A stretch of DNA of 64,000 bases, taken from Plantago ovata (Eukaryota; Streptophyta; Magnoliopsida; Lamiales; Plantaginaceae). Location: NCBI GenBank assembly GCA_028274465.1, contig CM051456.1, positions 119,118,880 to 119,182,879 of the forward strand, read 5' to 3'. The translations under genes and the position numbers were made by a program. Under the pieces are notes generated by a model that was not told where the DNA came from, did not search any database, and was given only the letters and a program-made list of their open reading frames with translations. Below, piece by piece: positions 12,105 through 25,987 of this stretch (position 1 is the first letter of the stretch; every line of letters begins with the position of its first letter).

Positions 12105-15100
12105 GAGGGAAGAGGTAGGGGGGGCCAATAAATAAAGTATGGAAATGCTTGTGAATAAGAGAGCCTAAAGAGAATCCCAATTGGGGTGTCTATAGCTTTT
12201 GTTTAAGCTGTTGCCAGCTGCTTAAAAGCTGGAAGCAGGAAGCAGCTGCTTTGGTTGGTCTAGCAATATTTTTGATTTTGTGGATGTGTATGTATAGTTA
12301 AGTAAGGTCATGGATGGAGTAGTGAGGTCCAAACAATGATTCTTTTGTTCACTCAATTGGACCATTCAGTGGGTGCCAACCAGGCAAAGCTACTTGAGAG
12401 AGTTTCTAAAGTTGTTATTCTCATGCTTCTTTTATCTATTCCATGATTCATATGTGCCTTTGTGGAGCCTATTTAATTCATTTTTCTGTACAGTGTTCTT
12501 GGTAAGTCTACTATGGCCCTAGTTAATTGATTAATTATACACACTGACTGATAAGTAGTAGTAGCAGTTTAAGTTTTGAGGATAGGTATTGGTAATCGTC
12601 CTCCATTATTGATCGGAGGTGAGCCATTCTTAAAATATGTGTTGAATCGCCTATTAAGTTTGGAATTTCAAACATATTAGTTGGACCGTTGGAGTTGAGC
12701 TACACGTTTGTTAAGACATGTATGTTGAATCGCGTATTATTTGCGGAATTGAATATGCATACTTTAGTACTTTACTGGTTATAAAAAACTTGTCAATATT
12801 CACTCTTGAGAATGAGTTGATTTCGCGCAATCTTACATAAAATGTTGTTAGGGTTTCAAATTTACGAGGTTAGAGTTGGAAGTTAATATTATTTGTATAG
12901 AGAAGTGTCCCGGAAGGAAACAGGAGTAAATTTGGCAGATAGCCTATTTTCATGAAAGTTGAGTGCAATGAAATAATTGTCTGCTCTTTATCTATTCCTT
13001 CTTTTGTGCTAATTCTTATCTTTACATTCTATTAAAACTTAATTATAGATTCGTAGTAGTAGTAATACGTCAAAGTAAATTGAAGTTTATGAAATGTTAA
13101 AGCCGTAAGCAATGTGACACTTACCCTCTAATAGATAATGTAGAGTCGTAAAAGTTTTGCGTATAGGGACCACACTCCATACATTATGTGAGAATTTCTC
13201 ACCCTGGGCTATGGAGTGGTGTTGTTATAGAGTTATAGCAGTAGTTTGTTAGGGATGACAATAAATAGCATACTACTATTATTCACGTGAATGAAATTGG
13301 AGCCAGCGAGCCAATGGACCAGTAGTACTTGGTTTCTGTTTAATGAGTAACATACTAAAGGATAGTAGTAAATTGAGGTGGACTTAAATTAGTACATATC
13401 CTAACAGAATAGGATAGGCCAGACCATTCAAATTCAAATTCAAAGAACTTTATATATGAATCCAGTCTCCAGAATCATGGCTCGTGTTCTGTCTTATTAT
13501 TATGCTAGTTGTCATGAAGTTGACATTGTACGTTCTGATCAAACATAAAAGTGAGTAAGAGCATGTATAGTATCATTCATGGCCTTGCCCTTGGTTATGG
13601 AGATGAACCGTTTGCCCATCACTCCCTTTCTTCCAGGGATAGTTAATATAGGATGAGGTGTCCCGGGTAATAAACACGATATTTTTGCAATCAATTATTA
13701 GTATCATTTCTAACAAATAACCTATTTTAAATACTAGATGACAATTCAGTATGATACACTCGTTCTTATGTACTATGTGGTTCAACATTATGTATTGGAA
13801 GGTATCGAATTGTCACACCCCAACCATTTTACTTCCACCATCCGGGAGGATTACAATTTATAGGTGGTATACAAAATATACCCATCATCCATTATCATCA
13901 TTGAACAAGTCCTTTTTTTCTATATTTTTCAGATAGTGTGTTCTACTAGTTGAGAAGCAATCCTGTGCATGATTATTTCTAAGTTGCAAGAAATATTAAA
14001 AGTAGCATTCACAAAATCATCGTTTAAAATAAGCAGAATTTAGAAGTAACATCGAATGGAGCTACTTATTGTTTCCCATACTAAGTGGCCTATAATTAAT
14101 CACAACGGGGGTCTACATGTACATCTTTATTCATTTAGATGGTAGTGATTCTTAATCCTAATGCATTAATTTTTTGTTCCTTTTCGACATTCAGCAATTG
14201 TCCAACGTTGAACGTAACGTTTACCCCCAATTCTGTGCAAGTTTTTGCATTTTTTGCCCCACTCCATATGTCAGCCTCATGCCGGTAGAAATAATCATAT
14301 TCTACCCAAACACGTTAAATACTCAAAAAAAATTATATATTTCGGATACACGGGTAACAATCATACTTTTACTGCTACTGTTGAACAACAAAAATCCAAT
14401 AGGTTTTATATGATATGATAGGGTCAGACTCTACCGTTTATGATAGTATCAACCGGCAACCAGGTAAGATCATACATCACTTTCATATTATTTTTACTTG
14501 ATTAAAAAAGAGTTTATTCTTATTATTTTTACTTTCTTAACATTACTTTTACGGTTTTACCTGATTATCTATATTTATTGCATTATTATGACACTCAACA
14601 CGACACCTTTTCTTCTAATTGTAGCTGCTAACTAGAATCAAGAATATCGCAACACACAAAAAATTCTAGTAATGGTAGGAAAGTGGGCCATCATGGAATG
14701 TGATTCGAAGAATTCTGTGATTTATGGCCCACTGAACCAAAGTAGTCAAGCCCACTGCCGTCATTAGGTCCTTTGCCCCTTATTATGTGCATTATAAATC
14801 ATGAATGCTCTCAATTGCCCCGTGATATAATTAAATACCCATAAGTACATCCACTACTTACCATAAAACGGCAATTAACCAATAATTGGTGGGTATATGT
14901 GAATATAATTAGTGTTTATATATGGCGAATATATAGTTGGTTGAGAAGATTGTAATATCGTAACATGATTAATTTATAATTTATTGTTTTAAAAGGATTG
15001 CATGGTGTGTGGTCCCTGAAGTATGATATCATGATTTATTGGGCTTGATCCAACATTTTAACGGGCTTGACCCATGAGGCTTGGCCTGCAGGGATCAATG

Positions 15101-15180
15101 GGCCGTCCAAGTGATTCGTGCGTCTGACATGATATTTGACTCTTTGACCTGGTACAAACTTGGTTGGTCGGCAATGTTAC
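12105..15180. other. Intergenic, no gene recognised
   Basis: XTH upstream DNA followed by AT-rich sequence with only short unsupported ORFs. No RNA gene or complete element was recognised. Confidence 0.45.
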
Positions 15181-15183
15181 TTA

Positions 15184-16930
15184 GGGCCTGATTGGTTCAC
15201 CCGAAACCACCCTCAAACCGTCTTTGACCGGAAACCGGGTAGCGATTGGTTCGTTTTAAGAGTAGTGCGTTTTAATTTTGGGCGGCCCAAAAGCCCGCAA
15301 CTATTCACCGAAGTGTGTTTAAAAACCACATTCCACGGCGCGTTTCAAAACCGGGGGGGGGGGGGGTAGTGATTTTGTGAAACACATCGAAATCGTAGCG
15401 GAGTGTGTTTTGCAACACTATTTCGCTTCCCATTTTATCCTCCAAATCACATAACCAGTTACTATTTTACCCTTTTAAAGATTAAATGCATATGGGCCAA
15501 AATTACTGGTTTTGGGCCAATTTGAATTTTTAGTTGCTTAGGCCCAACGCTATACATGTTTTGTATGGTCCAACTCATATAAACCAGTTGGGGCTCCTGA
15601 AGTGCATGGAATAAAATCTCGTTCCGTTCGGAGGAGACCGCCGATACTTTTAGGAAATTTGAAAGACCGGCACCGAAATCAATAGGAATCTTAACATTCT
15701 CTATTTCCGATGATGTTTCGAGCGTCTCGAATATTTTCGTCCGAAAAACACAAAACGGTTGAAGATCTCGCATTTTGTCTCGTTTATGGTCTCCATGAAT
15801 TTCTTTTTCTTTTGAAAAAATGGAAATAAGAAAATAGAAATGGAATTTGATGAGAATTGTATCATAAAAATAAGAGGACATATGGAAAGAAAAAGAAAAG
15901 TCACTGATTGGAGTTGAAGTAGCCAAGGCTTCATACTCTGCTACAAAACCTTTGAAATGGGTGACAAGGACTGGGCAGAATGGAAAAATTATGGCTTTAG
16001 TCATTGAATTTTCAAGCTCACACGGGTTTTATGATCAAGATTTCCCAGCTCTAAGTTGAGGTCAACAAGAAGAAGAAACACAGTGACAAGGTGAAGATGA
16101 TAAATTTATCTTACTTACTTGCCTTGGATTTATTAAAGAATTATTATTACTAGTGGTAGTCGGCTAGTGGCAAGGAGCCAAGTAGAGTTGTCATAAACTT
16201 TAGATATAGATTATTATAGGCATGAAATTTGTTTTATACTTTTATATTTTAAAGATATATAATTATTTTCATTTTTATAGTATCTCTTTCGAAACTTTTC
16301 CGAGACATTTCGAACGTCTCACTAAATTAAGATTTCGAGATGAACCTCGAAATTGAAATTTTAATCCATGCTGAAGTGAGGCAACAAGCATGTCGCCTCT
16401 GGTCTGCTCCACAAGATGGATGGATCAAGATAAATTTTGACGCGGCCGTCCCAAGAGGAATCATTTGCTTCTAAAAAAAGAAAAAAATTAATCTCTACTC
16501 TCTAAACTCTAAAGTAGTAAACATTTCCAAAGCAAATTTTATGTGTTTGGAATTAGCTTCTGCATCAGTTGGCTTGGTAGCATATAACATTTGCGATTCA
16601 AGTGGTCTTTTTAAATTTATTGTAACTCACCAATTCTCCAGTTTGGCAGCCATATTTGGTAGGAAGGGGTATAAAGGTAAAATCATGATTTAGACCTACG
16701 AAACACATTTGTTTTACATTTTCGGAAGCGAAATCAATCGTTTAAGTGTGTTTTCGAAATCATTTAAAACCGCTACGAATGCACACTAAACCAACCGCAC
16801 GATGTAATTGAAAAAATAAAAAAATTGGTCAAACTACGCCTTCGGAGATGGTGGTTTGCACCCCGAGTTTGCATGGTGTGATTTCGGGCCTTTGACCGGG
16901 CGAAATCACACCCCAAAACCAATCATGCCC
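15184..16930. mobile_element. Non-autonomous PIF/Harbinger-type DNA transposon
   Basis: The left end GGGCCTGATTGGTT and right end AACCAATCATGCCC are inverted copies with one mismatch. TTA at 15181-15183 and 16931-16933 forms the 3-bp duplication typical of PIF/Harbinger. The 1.75-kb interior encodes no transposase. It carries a degenerate RNase H-like fragment near 16378-16475 and a G-run at 15353-15366. A 180-codon minus-strand ORF at 15462-16004 is not recognisable and is probably not a gene. Confidence 0.75.
16378..16475 (+). pseudogene. RNase H-domain fragment inside the Harbinger-type element
   Basis: The frame reads RQQACRLWSAPQDGWIKINFDAAV, with WSAPQDGWIKINFDAAV resembling the start of plant LINE or nuclear RVT_3-type RNase H domains. 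It ends at a stop about 10 codons later. Further RNase H-like words (ICDSSG) lie about 120 bases on. It is a decayed captured fragment. Confidence 0.5.
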
Positions 16931-16933
16931 TTA

Positions 16934-19900
16934 GCATCGTCACTTCCGTTACTCATCAATAAGATATGCTGGTGTTGTTTCATGTGGACATAGGTCGATT
17001 TGACCGAACCATGTAAACTTGTGTGTTGTCATTCCATCTCGATCTTTGTGTTCTTTGTCACCATTGTTGATTGTGTTTTGAAGCTTGGAGGTGTAGATTG
17101 GTAGAGGTAGTTGATCGGAGACGTTAATCGGTGCCATTTCCTTACAATTCATCATCTATCAAGATCAATTTTCGTAATTTCAATATACCTTCATAAATAG
17201 CTGCAAACCTTCGAACTTGACATCAACACCGAAATCAATCGAGATTTAACAGCCACAGGGTTCGATCATCACAAGCTTTATATCATTCATCAAATTAATA
17301 AGGATAAGTTTATGAATTCTAGCCACGTAAATATTACTGGAATATTGTTAATATTTCAAACAAAAATAACATAAATACTAATATTACTAAAATTTGAATT
17401 TATCATATGTCTTGTTGGTGCATCCAAAACTTGCAATTTTACATTTATTCTAAAAACACTTGGTGTATACTTACATAGCGCTTGATTGGTTGTGATGCGC
17501 GTTTTCACTTGGTCAATGGGTAAAAAACACGCCTCGCCAACTCCGAAGTAAAACCACCCTTCGGTATAGTGTAGTTTGACCAAATTTTGTGTAACGTTTT
17601 ATGAAAGCGCATCGCTGGGTTGTTAGTGCAATTGGCATGATTTGAGTTCTTATGGAAATGCATCTTCTTGTTTGGTTTTGTAATCGCAAACGTGTTTTAA
17701 TCAACATTTGTGTAGTTTTACTAATATACCCCTTGGAACAAGAAAAAGGTGTTGGCATGACTTAAGTGGAAACACGTTTCTAGCTAGCCAAATACTTGGT
17801 TATTTCAAAAGGGAAGAACAGTAGAACAAAAGAAACAGAGGGATGAACTGGCAATAAAGTTCATACAAGATGTTCAGTCCGGTTCCATTTTTTTTTGGGA
17901 CTTTTAGCGTCCCTAATAACGTAATAGGCCATGTTAGATCAACAATAACCAAATGGGGTTTTTCAACGTCATAGCTATTTTACTAAACGTTGAAAATTTA
18001 TTTGCAATTTGCAAAAGAATTCTTATTTTATAAATATTACAAATGAATCCCAAATTTATTAAATTCATACAATTATCATAAACAATTGCAATTGTAATAA
18101 ATTCATTAATTCTACTTTACCACAAACACTTTCTAAATAAAATACTCTCCTAAATATAAATTATTAACGTGGAATTGCCACTTGAACAAAAAATGGTTGA
18201 ATTATAGTTCCGAACTTCCAAACATTGATAAATTTGGTACCCAATTCAAGTGTTCCGAAAATTGACGTTTAAATCCGAACGTAAAAAAAAAAAAAAAGGC
18301 ACTACTTAGCAGCAGGCCTGATGCTAAATAATATATAAATTTTATTTATTTATTTATTTATAATACGGATGGTTGATTTTCAAGTGATAAATAAAATAAT
18401 TACTATGAGAATTATAATTATACAATAATAGTAATTTATTTATGTTTATTGGTTGAAAAGTTATACAAAATTTATAATTATATACAAAAAGTAAAAAAAA
18501 TAAAAAATTTATATATATGTCGCGTTATGAATTTATTTATTGATTGTTTACCTTAATGATTATGGTGATGAGGATGGTGATAAGGACTCAAGAGGATAAT
18601 CTCCTAATATTCTCGGCGGCTTGTGGTTGTGTTCTGAAATTAAATTAATGAAAGAATCATTAAGAAATTGGAATTAGGACATTGAGTTATTTAAATAGGT
18701 GTTTTGTGTTGATTTTAAAAGTTTATGATTAAAACTTTTTAAATTATGAAACTAAAGGACTTTTTTTTTTTAATTTACAAATAATTTCCAACATTTAGTA
18801 AATTTATCATCCAACATTTAACATTTGCCTAACAAGGGAATAGGCCACGAATACTTTGGAAGAACTAAGGCACTATACAAAATTGGGTTTTTGGTGATCC
18901 AAACACCCCCTTAAGGTGAGACCCAAAATATAATTGTATTTCAACACTAAAAATATCCTAGTTTTTATTCTTTTTTTTTTTCCTTTTATATTTTTCTCTT
19001 TTTTCCTTTTTCTTTCTTCTTCTTTTAACAATGACGTTATTTTTTCCTATAAAATGTAATTTAAAAAAAATCAAAATGTTGAAATATAAAACCATTCTAA
19101 ATACAAAAACATGTATTTAGAATAAATAGTAACGTATCCTTGAGAAACACAAGCTCATTTGATTCTGAAATAGAGGGATGATGCAATTTGGCTACTTGTA
19201 TCTGAATAAAGCTCAATAAGTTGTCTTTCTAGCAATTTCTTCAATTTCTCTAAGAATTTTCAATACTGAAAGTCTAAAACTACCTGGCTTATTCGTTGGG
19301 CATGCATATTATTATATACTAAACATACTGTTGTTTCATGCCTCACAATAGCATTCGAATCATATAATATGAAGTAAAATTTACAAAATAAAAGCAGTAA
19401 GACATAAGAATTCGTAACAATATGCTAACCTTCCAGTTGATTTTACAAAAGAATTTGAATGCAGGAACTTCGGATATTGGGAACTGTACTATCGTTTCCC
19501 CAACTCGAAATACTAGTGACAGTTCATTGGGCTTCATAGTTAACACTATGTTTTTTCTATGAAAGATGTGTGTTGGAATGAGTTCGAGTTTGAAACTTTG
19601 TTTAAACAACATCAAATAACTTGTAATAACAATACATAAACAATGAAATGTGAGTAACGTACAATTCTTCTTCTTTCAGCCAGCAGGTACATAAAAGTTG
19701 GAGTTTGGTGTATAAATGGATAGATGTAGTAACATGTAGTACTAGTAAGGTCATTGCAAGTTGTGTTATTACTTATTAGGGTTTAAATAGTCATCGAAAT
19801 TAGAATGCAAAACATATTTGGATACAATTTTAATGCATTTTGTGGTGTGTTTCAAAGCACACTCAAATCAACAATAATAACAAACCAATGAGCGGCCCAA

Positions 19901-20175
19901 AATCAAAACGCACCTCGCCATTTGGCTCGGGGATGGTTTTTCCCAAACCAATCATCCTGTCTATTGATTTCACGATTTCCACTTTCCCCGACGGCTGACA
20001 CATCATATTATGTAAAGTGCAGATTGAAGCGTTAACTTATTAGTATTACAACATAGAGACTAAAATTTCGATTATTCACTCTTCCTTCCCCAAACTCGAT
20101 ACAGTAATACCCTTCAGTCTTCACTAAACCCCTGGAAACAAACCCAACCCAACCCAACCCAGAAAGTAAGCAACC
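16934..20175. other. Intergenic with degenerate transposon ends
   Basis: No host gene was recognised. TGATTGGTT at 17482-17490 and AACCAATCAT at 19947-19956 resemble the Harbinger-type ends at 15184-16930. They may bound an older element, but a clear duplication is lacking. Long AT-rich and homopolymer runs occupy 18000-19100. Confidence 0.35.
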
Positions 20176-22308
20176 ATGAATCTCTTCAAACCTCAAAAAT
20201 CCACTCCACCACCGCCACCACAGATGCAGCCACATAATCCACTGCAACAAGCTTTTACCACCGTTCAAACCCACTTCTCCAATTTCATCCACAACCTGAA
20301 CCAACCACCGCAACATCATCCTCTACACCAAGCTTTTAGCTCCCTTCAAACCCACTTGTCCAATTTCATCCACAATTCGAGCCACCAACCTCCAGCTTTC
20401 GCGAAAATCCCGCATGAAAGAAACCCTAGTACTGCTGTACTTGTTGAGAACAATGCTTGGTCAGTTGAATTGTTTGAGCAGAGGCTAGCCGGAGTGCCAG
20501 TTTACGCACTGGCCAATGGTTCTCGGGAGTATGTTCTCATTTCAGGCACCGACTCGACTAAAAATCTTGGCCTCTTCTGCTTCAGTGAAGCCGATGCTGA
20601 CAGTCTCCTCAAACAGATGAGGGCTCTGGACCCTTCCACCGGCTCTGACTCGCATATCGTCGCTGTTGCGCTTAGCAAGGTAGTATTACTCAATCGTGTA
20701 TGAATGCATTTTTTATATGTGATTGTGAAATCTCACTCAGACATTTCATCAAGCATGTGGTGTGCTGTATCTGAAAACTTAAGATTATACACGAGGTGAA
20801 TGAAACTTGCTGCTACTGAAATTCGAGCAGAGATTTTGTATATTGTGGTTTTGCTTTTGAAATATAGTACTTTCTGTATTAGTCACTGTTCTACTCAGAT
20901 AAGATAGTTTGGTAAATGTTGCTGACTCGACGATAAAATAATTATACCAACTGTTATAGCTTAATCTGTAGATGATATCACGGTGCTTATCAAATAAGCC
21001 CTTCTTGCTTTACTTAAGATTGGAATGGTTCAGTGTGGAATTTGTATTTGGCTGTGAATGTGCAGTTGTAAAATAGTTGAGTTTCTCTATTGTATCACCG
21101 GAGAGTAATAGCGAGTTATGTTTCAGGTTGTGCAGCTTAAAGTTGATGGAGTGGCTTTAAGATTGATACCTGAGGCTTCTCAGGTACAGAATGCCCTGAA
21201 GGTGAGACTATACGTACATTTTTCTCCTCTTCAGTCCAAAGGGTCTGGTTATTCCCTTTTCTGGTCTATAAGCGGGGTTGTCTCTCTGAGATGAGAGAGA
21301 AGATAAAAGAAATGTCATTTACAAATTCGTGCTGAAATAATTAGTACGTTACTCTAAAATCTAAATGCACGACTGCACGTGCACCTCAGAATTTGAGCTT
21401 CTGCTCGTCATGTACATTACTGAATTATAATTTCCTGTATCATTGTCCACACTCTCCTGTTTTTATTTGCGTTACATGCGGGTGTGTGATCTATGTGGAA
21501 GTAATTGCAGCCTTTCCAATTGAAATTGTTTGGTAGGTGTCTTTTGAGCTTTGTTCTTTTCATGTGGAGGTACTTATTCTTATCTACATTGTCTTGGCAC
21601 GGGAGCACACATACTATTGAAATGATTCATCCTCCTCGGTCAATATCAGGACTCTGACGAGGTTTCAGAATGTCTTATATTACTTGTCAAAAAGATTTTA
21701 GTGACTGTAAAAACCATTTCAATAGATCTAGTCAAGGGTCTACCATTGCTATCAACGTCAAGGCAAGCCAGGAGATGGGGTAGCTCCTGCGCTGTGCTGA
21801 CGAGGAAAAAGATATAAAGATCTTCTGTAACAGGAGATGTATTCTGATTGCCATGGAAAGACTAAATTCTTCGCTTTTTTGAAACAATACTGAAAGTCTT
21901 AGTGGATTTTTCGTGCTAGCCAATCTCTCAAAAGAGATCTTTCTTTGCCCATCAGTTGGTTTTTTTGAGTGGAGAACGAAAGCTGGACTCAGGATAAAAA
22001 AGTCGGAGTTTATCAATTTTTTCTTTATTTATTTTTCTTTTCCTTGTGAGCTTACTTAATTGTTTTTATTTGAAGAATGAACCTGTGCTGTAGAATTTTC
22101 TTGATATTAGGGTTGAAGTGGTTCTTTGTTTTGGAAATCCTCCAGGAGAGAGAAAGGATAGGTATTCAAGGTGGGAGCTTCCCCGGAGTTCCAGTTTTCC
22201 AGGTCCACTTTTCTTTCCCCAAAATTATGGCTTTTAAGGCTTGTTTGTATGTTCAGGAATTCTTCACGATGTCCGGCCATGCTATAGCATTATTAATATG
22301 TATCTGTC

Positions 22309-22366
<58 letters not shown>

Positions 22367-24713
22367 CTTTGTACTAAGTACAATTTATGGAAGATACAGA
22401 AAATTTAAATGTGACGCCCCGAACCGGAGTGCCCAACTCCCGGTTGGATAGCCACCCACATGTAACATTCTTTCAAGTAAATTTTCTATCTTTCAGAATA
22501 TAACGGTCAAGCAATATCCAAACAGTTAAAACTAAGAGAAGACATTGAATTTTTTTCCAACTATAACCAAATAAAATCAGTTTAACCTATATTTATATTT
22601 TGTAAATTTGTATAAAAGAGTTCCACTTCATCAAAATTGAAAATCAGTAATACATGTTTATACAAGACATTGAATTTTCTCCAAACTAAAAGTCACCCAC
22701 CTCAATCTAAGATTCCTATCAAATAGATAAGTGGTGACATCATCGTCTAAAGGCAAAACAAAGTAACGGTGTTGTAGTACGCTTCATCAGCCGGGCTTGG
22801 GGGCTTATAGACCACGGGCGCCCAATATCCTTTACACCACCTTTTGCACAGGTTTTTTGGCTGACGCACTGGACTTGATATCCCCATATCCATTTTTTTC
22901 GTGCCATGGTAAAAGGATAGGAATAAGAAGAAACAACTAAGCGTAAGATAAATCAAAGCTAAAACACACACACACCATAACTGTAGAATTCAGTACACGG
23001 AAAATTCAGAAGAGTCTCATCTCATCTATTCGTTGGAAGATTCTATTGAAGTGAATTAGCATGAGGTTTCGCTTAGGAGATTGGAGGAGATATAGCCAGG
23101 GTAGAATTCTGAGAGAGAGAGAAATATGAAGGTGCAGATGTTTTGTGTCCATCGGTCAAGCATCAGACCACACCTGTGGCGTCACATGAAATGTTTCATG
23201 ATCATTTTCCAAATCCAAATGAGAGTGCTATGCAAATTCCTCTTGGGAAACGATTATCATGGATTCCCAACCCCATTACTGGAGTGATGAAATATGAAAA
23301 CCTACACTAGTAACAATACCCTCAAATCTGTGTACCTTTAGATATGCTTTTATTTGAAGTCATTGGCTTTTAATTTCTAGCTGATAATGTCTTGATCATA
23401 TGAAGCCGTGTCGAGGGTTATATTTTGAATAGTTTACAATCTGATTAACCTAGAGCCATGCTCATATTCTGATTCTGAATGCACTTGCTTTATTTATTTG
23501 AGTTTAGTGAGAGCCTCGGATATTTGTTATGGCTTGGTTCACTTACCTCCGTGCCTAGTTTAGCTCTTTTGAGCCAAAATGCCCATTTCCCTTGTGTTGC
23601 ACTATATTTTTCAAGTTTCAACTAAGGGGGCACTTATTTGGATGTCCATGCTTCTTAAAACAAGAGTTTCCTTGAGCTGGTAAAAATCCACCCATACTAT
23701 TAATCAGGTGAAGTACAAATTACCACTCTATGGTCATGGAAAGTTCAAGGGTATATCATGTCAATGTGCTTATTTATTTTTAGACCACACGTATGGTGCT
23801 ATTTTTCTTTTTCATAGAATTCAAGTAGTTAACTTGAAATGTCTAGCTTGCGAAATTGTTCCATTTTTCTTACCGTGAATTAGGCATGCAACTGGTGAAC
23901 ATTGTTGTAATACTGTATTCGGGTTTGCTTACTGTGAATTAGGCATGCAACTGTGAATTGAATTCAAATTAGGCATTATTCAAGTTTGATAGTGCCCGAG
24001 TTCCTATAAACTTGAGCTGTATGCATTGGACTTCTTGTTTTCCACAATTTCTGCCTACTTATCCCCAAGGAAACATTCTCTTGCAGTCGAAAAGCTTGGT
24101 TTTGAGTAGCCAGAACAAAAGATACCGTCCTGTTTTCTTCCGAAAGGTTAGAAATTAGATTAATTTACTTATGGCTGTTTTGATTTGCATCTTTTAATTA
24201 TTTCCTTTCATGGACAGGAGGATCTCGAGGAGTCCTTATCAAGAGCTTCACGCGATCAAAATGAGCTGAATCCTATGGTTAGGGGGGATATCCAGGTTAA
24301 CTTTCCAATTACCAAGTTCCCTTCTGCCCGCTAAGATAAATATACACCCCTGGATTTTTTTGTTCCTTTATTTCTCCATCTGGTACTCATTCCATGTTGC
24401 ATTTCACTGGATGTGCTAATGTAGGTTGCCGTTCTTGAGGATATAATAAAAGGGATGAAGGTGATGAATTTTTTATATGTGAACCTACTATATTGTGTCT
24501 TCTTACCATTTCCTTGGATCAGCTTCAGGTGTTATCCTTTTATAGGGTAGTAGTACGATATCTTTTGTCTGTAACAAACTAAGACCTGCAAATACTTCTC
24601 ACACTTGCTTTTATTTCATGATGCAGGATACTTCGACGTCTACATGGGATGATGTTGTTTTCATCCCTCCAGGTTTCGATGTTACAACTGATAGGTCTAA
24701 ACAGTCGCGTTAG
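20176..24713 (+). CDS. TIC22L: TIC22-like chloroplast protein import component (TIC22-III type)
   Basis: Tic22 proteins act in the chloroplast intermembrane space, helping preproteins pass from the TOC to the TIC translocon. Seven in-phase exons give 298 residues: 20176-20679, 21127-21201, 22146-22202, 24087-24146, 24218-24295, 24425-24460 and 24627-24713. The N-terminal ~75 residues hold two copies of a Q-T-H-(F/L)-S-N-F-I-H-N segment. The Tic22 core follows: LAGVPVYALANGS, then ALSKVVQLKVDGVALRLIPEASQVQNALK across exons 1-2, then SFPGVPVFQSKSL across exons 3-4. The end, RPVFFRKEDLEESL...WDDVVFIPPGF, matches my recollection of Arabidopsis TIC22L (At3g23710), which has a similar length and N terminus. 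Intron 3 (22203-24086) is unusually long and holds a TA microsatellite and insertion-like sequence. All splice sites are GT-AG. Confidence 0.9.
22312..22363. repeat. (TA)n microsatellite in TIC22L intron 3
   Basis: An uninterrupted run of about 26 TA units. It should be length-polymorphic. Confidence 0.95.
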
Positions 24714-25752
24714 GTCATTGAGTTTCCAATCTTTTGTGGTTCTGAGTTTTGACCGTCTGATGAGAATTCATATTAGAGGTTTACATATTCTTATGTGTGA
24801 TATGTTGTGAAGTGGAGTAAGTATTTGCATGTCTCTATCATATGTTCTTAATTTTTGTGTATTGTTTCTGGCAAAATTGACCCAATATCCGAATCCGAAG
24901 TTGGACCTGAAATATGGTGTTCGAGCAAGAGTGTTTATCTAGAAGCTGTCAATTATATTAGTAGTGAGGAAAAGAATTTTGGTAAGCCCGGTCAACAACA
25001 CGAAGTAAAGAAACTTCCCAGTTTTTCACATATAAATTAATTTTCACAGGGAGACAAATAATGTCACAATTATGTGAAGACGATAATTCGAACTTCATAT
25101 CTACGTTGATATACCAAACATACGTGTCCCTGCATATACAGTTTATCTAATTAAATGTCAACATTAGTGTCACTTATCATGATGCAATTGTATTTGTAGG
25201 TATAGTTGCGATATCTTAGTAGTAGTAAACGTCAAATTGTATAATCATGTGAAATTGACAATTACCCCATTTAACTACAAAGAGCGGTGCAAAACTAATA
25301 AAAACAAAAACAGCTAAAGGATAACTTAATGAATGAAGAGGTGGGAAATTTAATATTCCTTTGGAATTCTGTGTTCATTTTAATCTCAAGGACGAGTGGA
25401 GAATTTAATATGGACATGGATGCGTATGGTGGGATCGGTGGAAGAAGGAGTAGAGTTGTTGGTAGTCATGACGAGAAAACTGGAAATGGGAACATGATCG
25501 AGTGAATCCCGCACCTCTCCTTCACCAGTCCAAATTCCCATCTGTTGCACCACCTTATACTTCTCATGAGAATGTGTGTCACTAATCCAATCATAGTAAG
25601 TTATTCTTACGAGTTAGTTTAATGTGTTATCTCGATTACAACAAACGAATTTTTCTTTAATTCAATAGTATGATTCCTTTTTTTTTTTTTTTTTTTTGCA
25701 AGAAGTTGACAAGGATTACATCAAGCAATGTATTTCTTACATTTATTAATAT
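24714..25752. other. Intergenic, no gene recognised
   Basis: TIC22L 3' UTR followed by AT-rich DNA. A 61-codon ORF at 24855-25040 has no recognisable similarity and is probably chance. Confidence 0.4.
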
Positions 25753-25754
25753 TA

Positions 25755-25974
25755 CTTTCTCCGTATGTGAAAAAGTTTGTCATTTGTTTTGTTGATTTTT
25801 TTTAGACTCCATTTGACTCCGAATTAATCATAATTTATACCGAAAAAGTAATTTTGAAAATTATATTATGAAAATATCTTTCTAGCTTGCGATACGATTT
25901 ATAATTAAGTCGGAGTCAAGCGGAGATTAAACAAAACAGATTACAAATTGGAAACTTTCTCATGACGGAGGAAG
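25755..25974. mobile_element. Stowaway-type (Tc1/mariner) MITE
   Basis: The ends CTTTCTCCGTATGTG and, inverted, CTTCCTCCGTCATGAG match the Stowaway CTCCCTCCGT consensus. TA dinucleotides flank both ends (25753-25754 and 25975-25976). The 220-bp length and lack of coding capacity are typical. Confidence 0.85.
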
Positions 25975-25987
25975 TATATGGTAAAAG

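Noticed and set aside
15462..16004. 180-codon minus-strand ORF in the Harbinger-type element
   Set aside because: AEYEALA hints at a retroelement, but the rest matches nothing and lies within a non-autonomous transposon.
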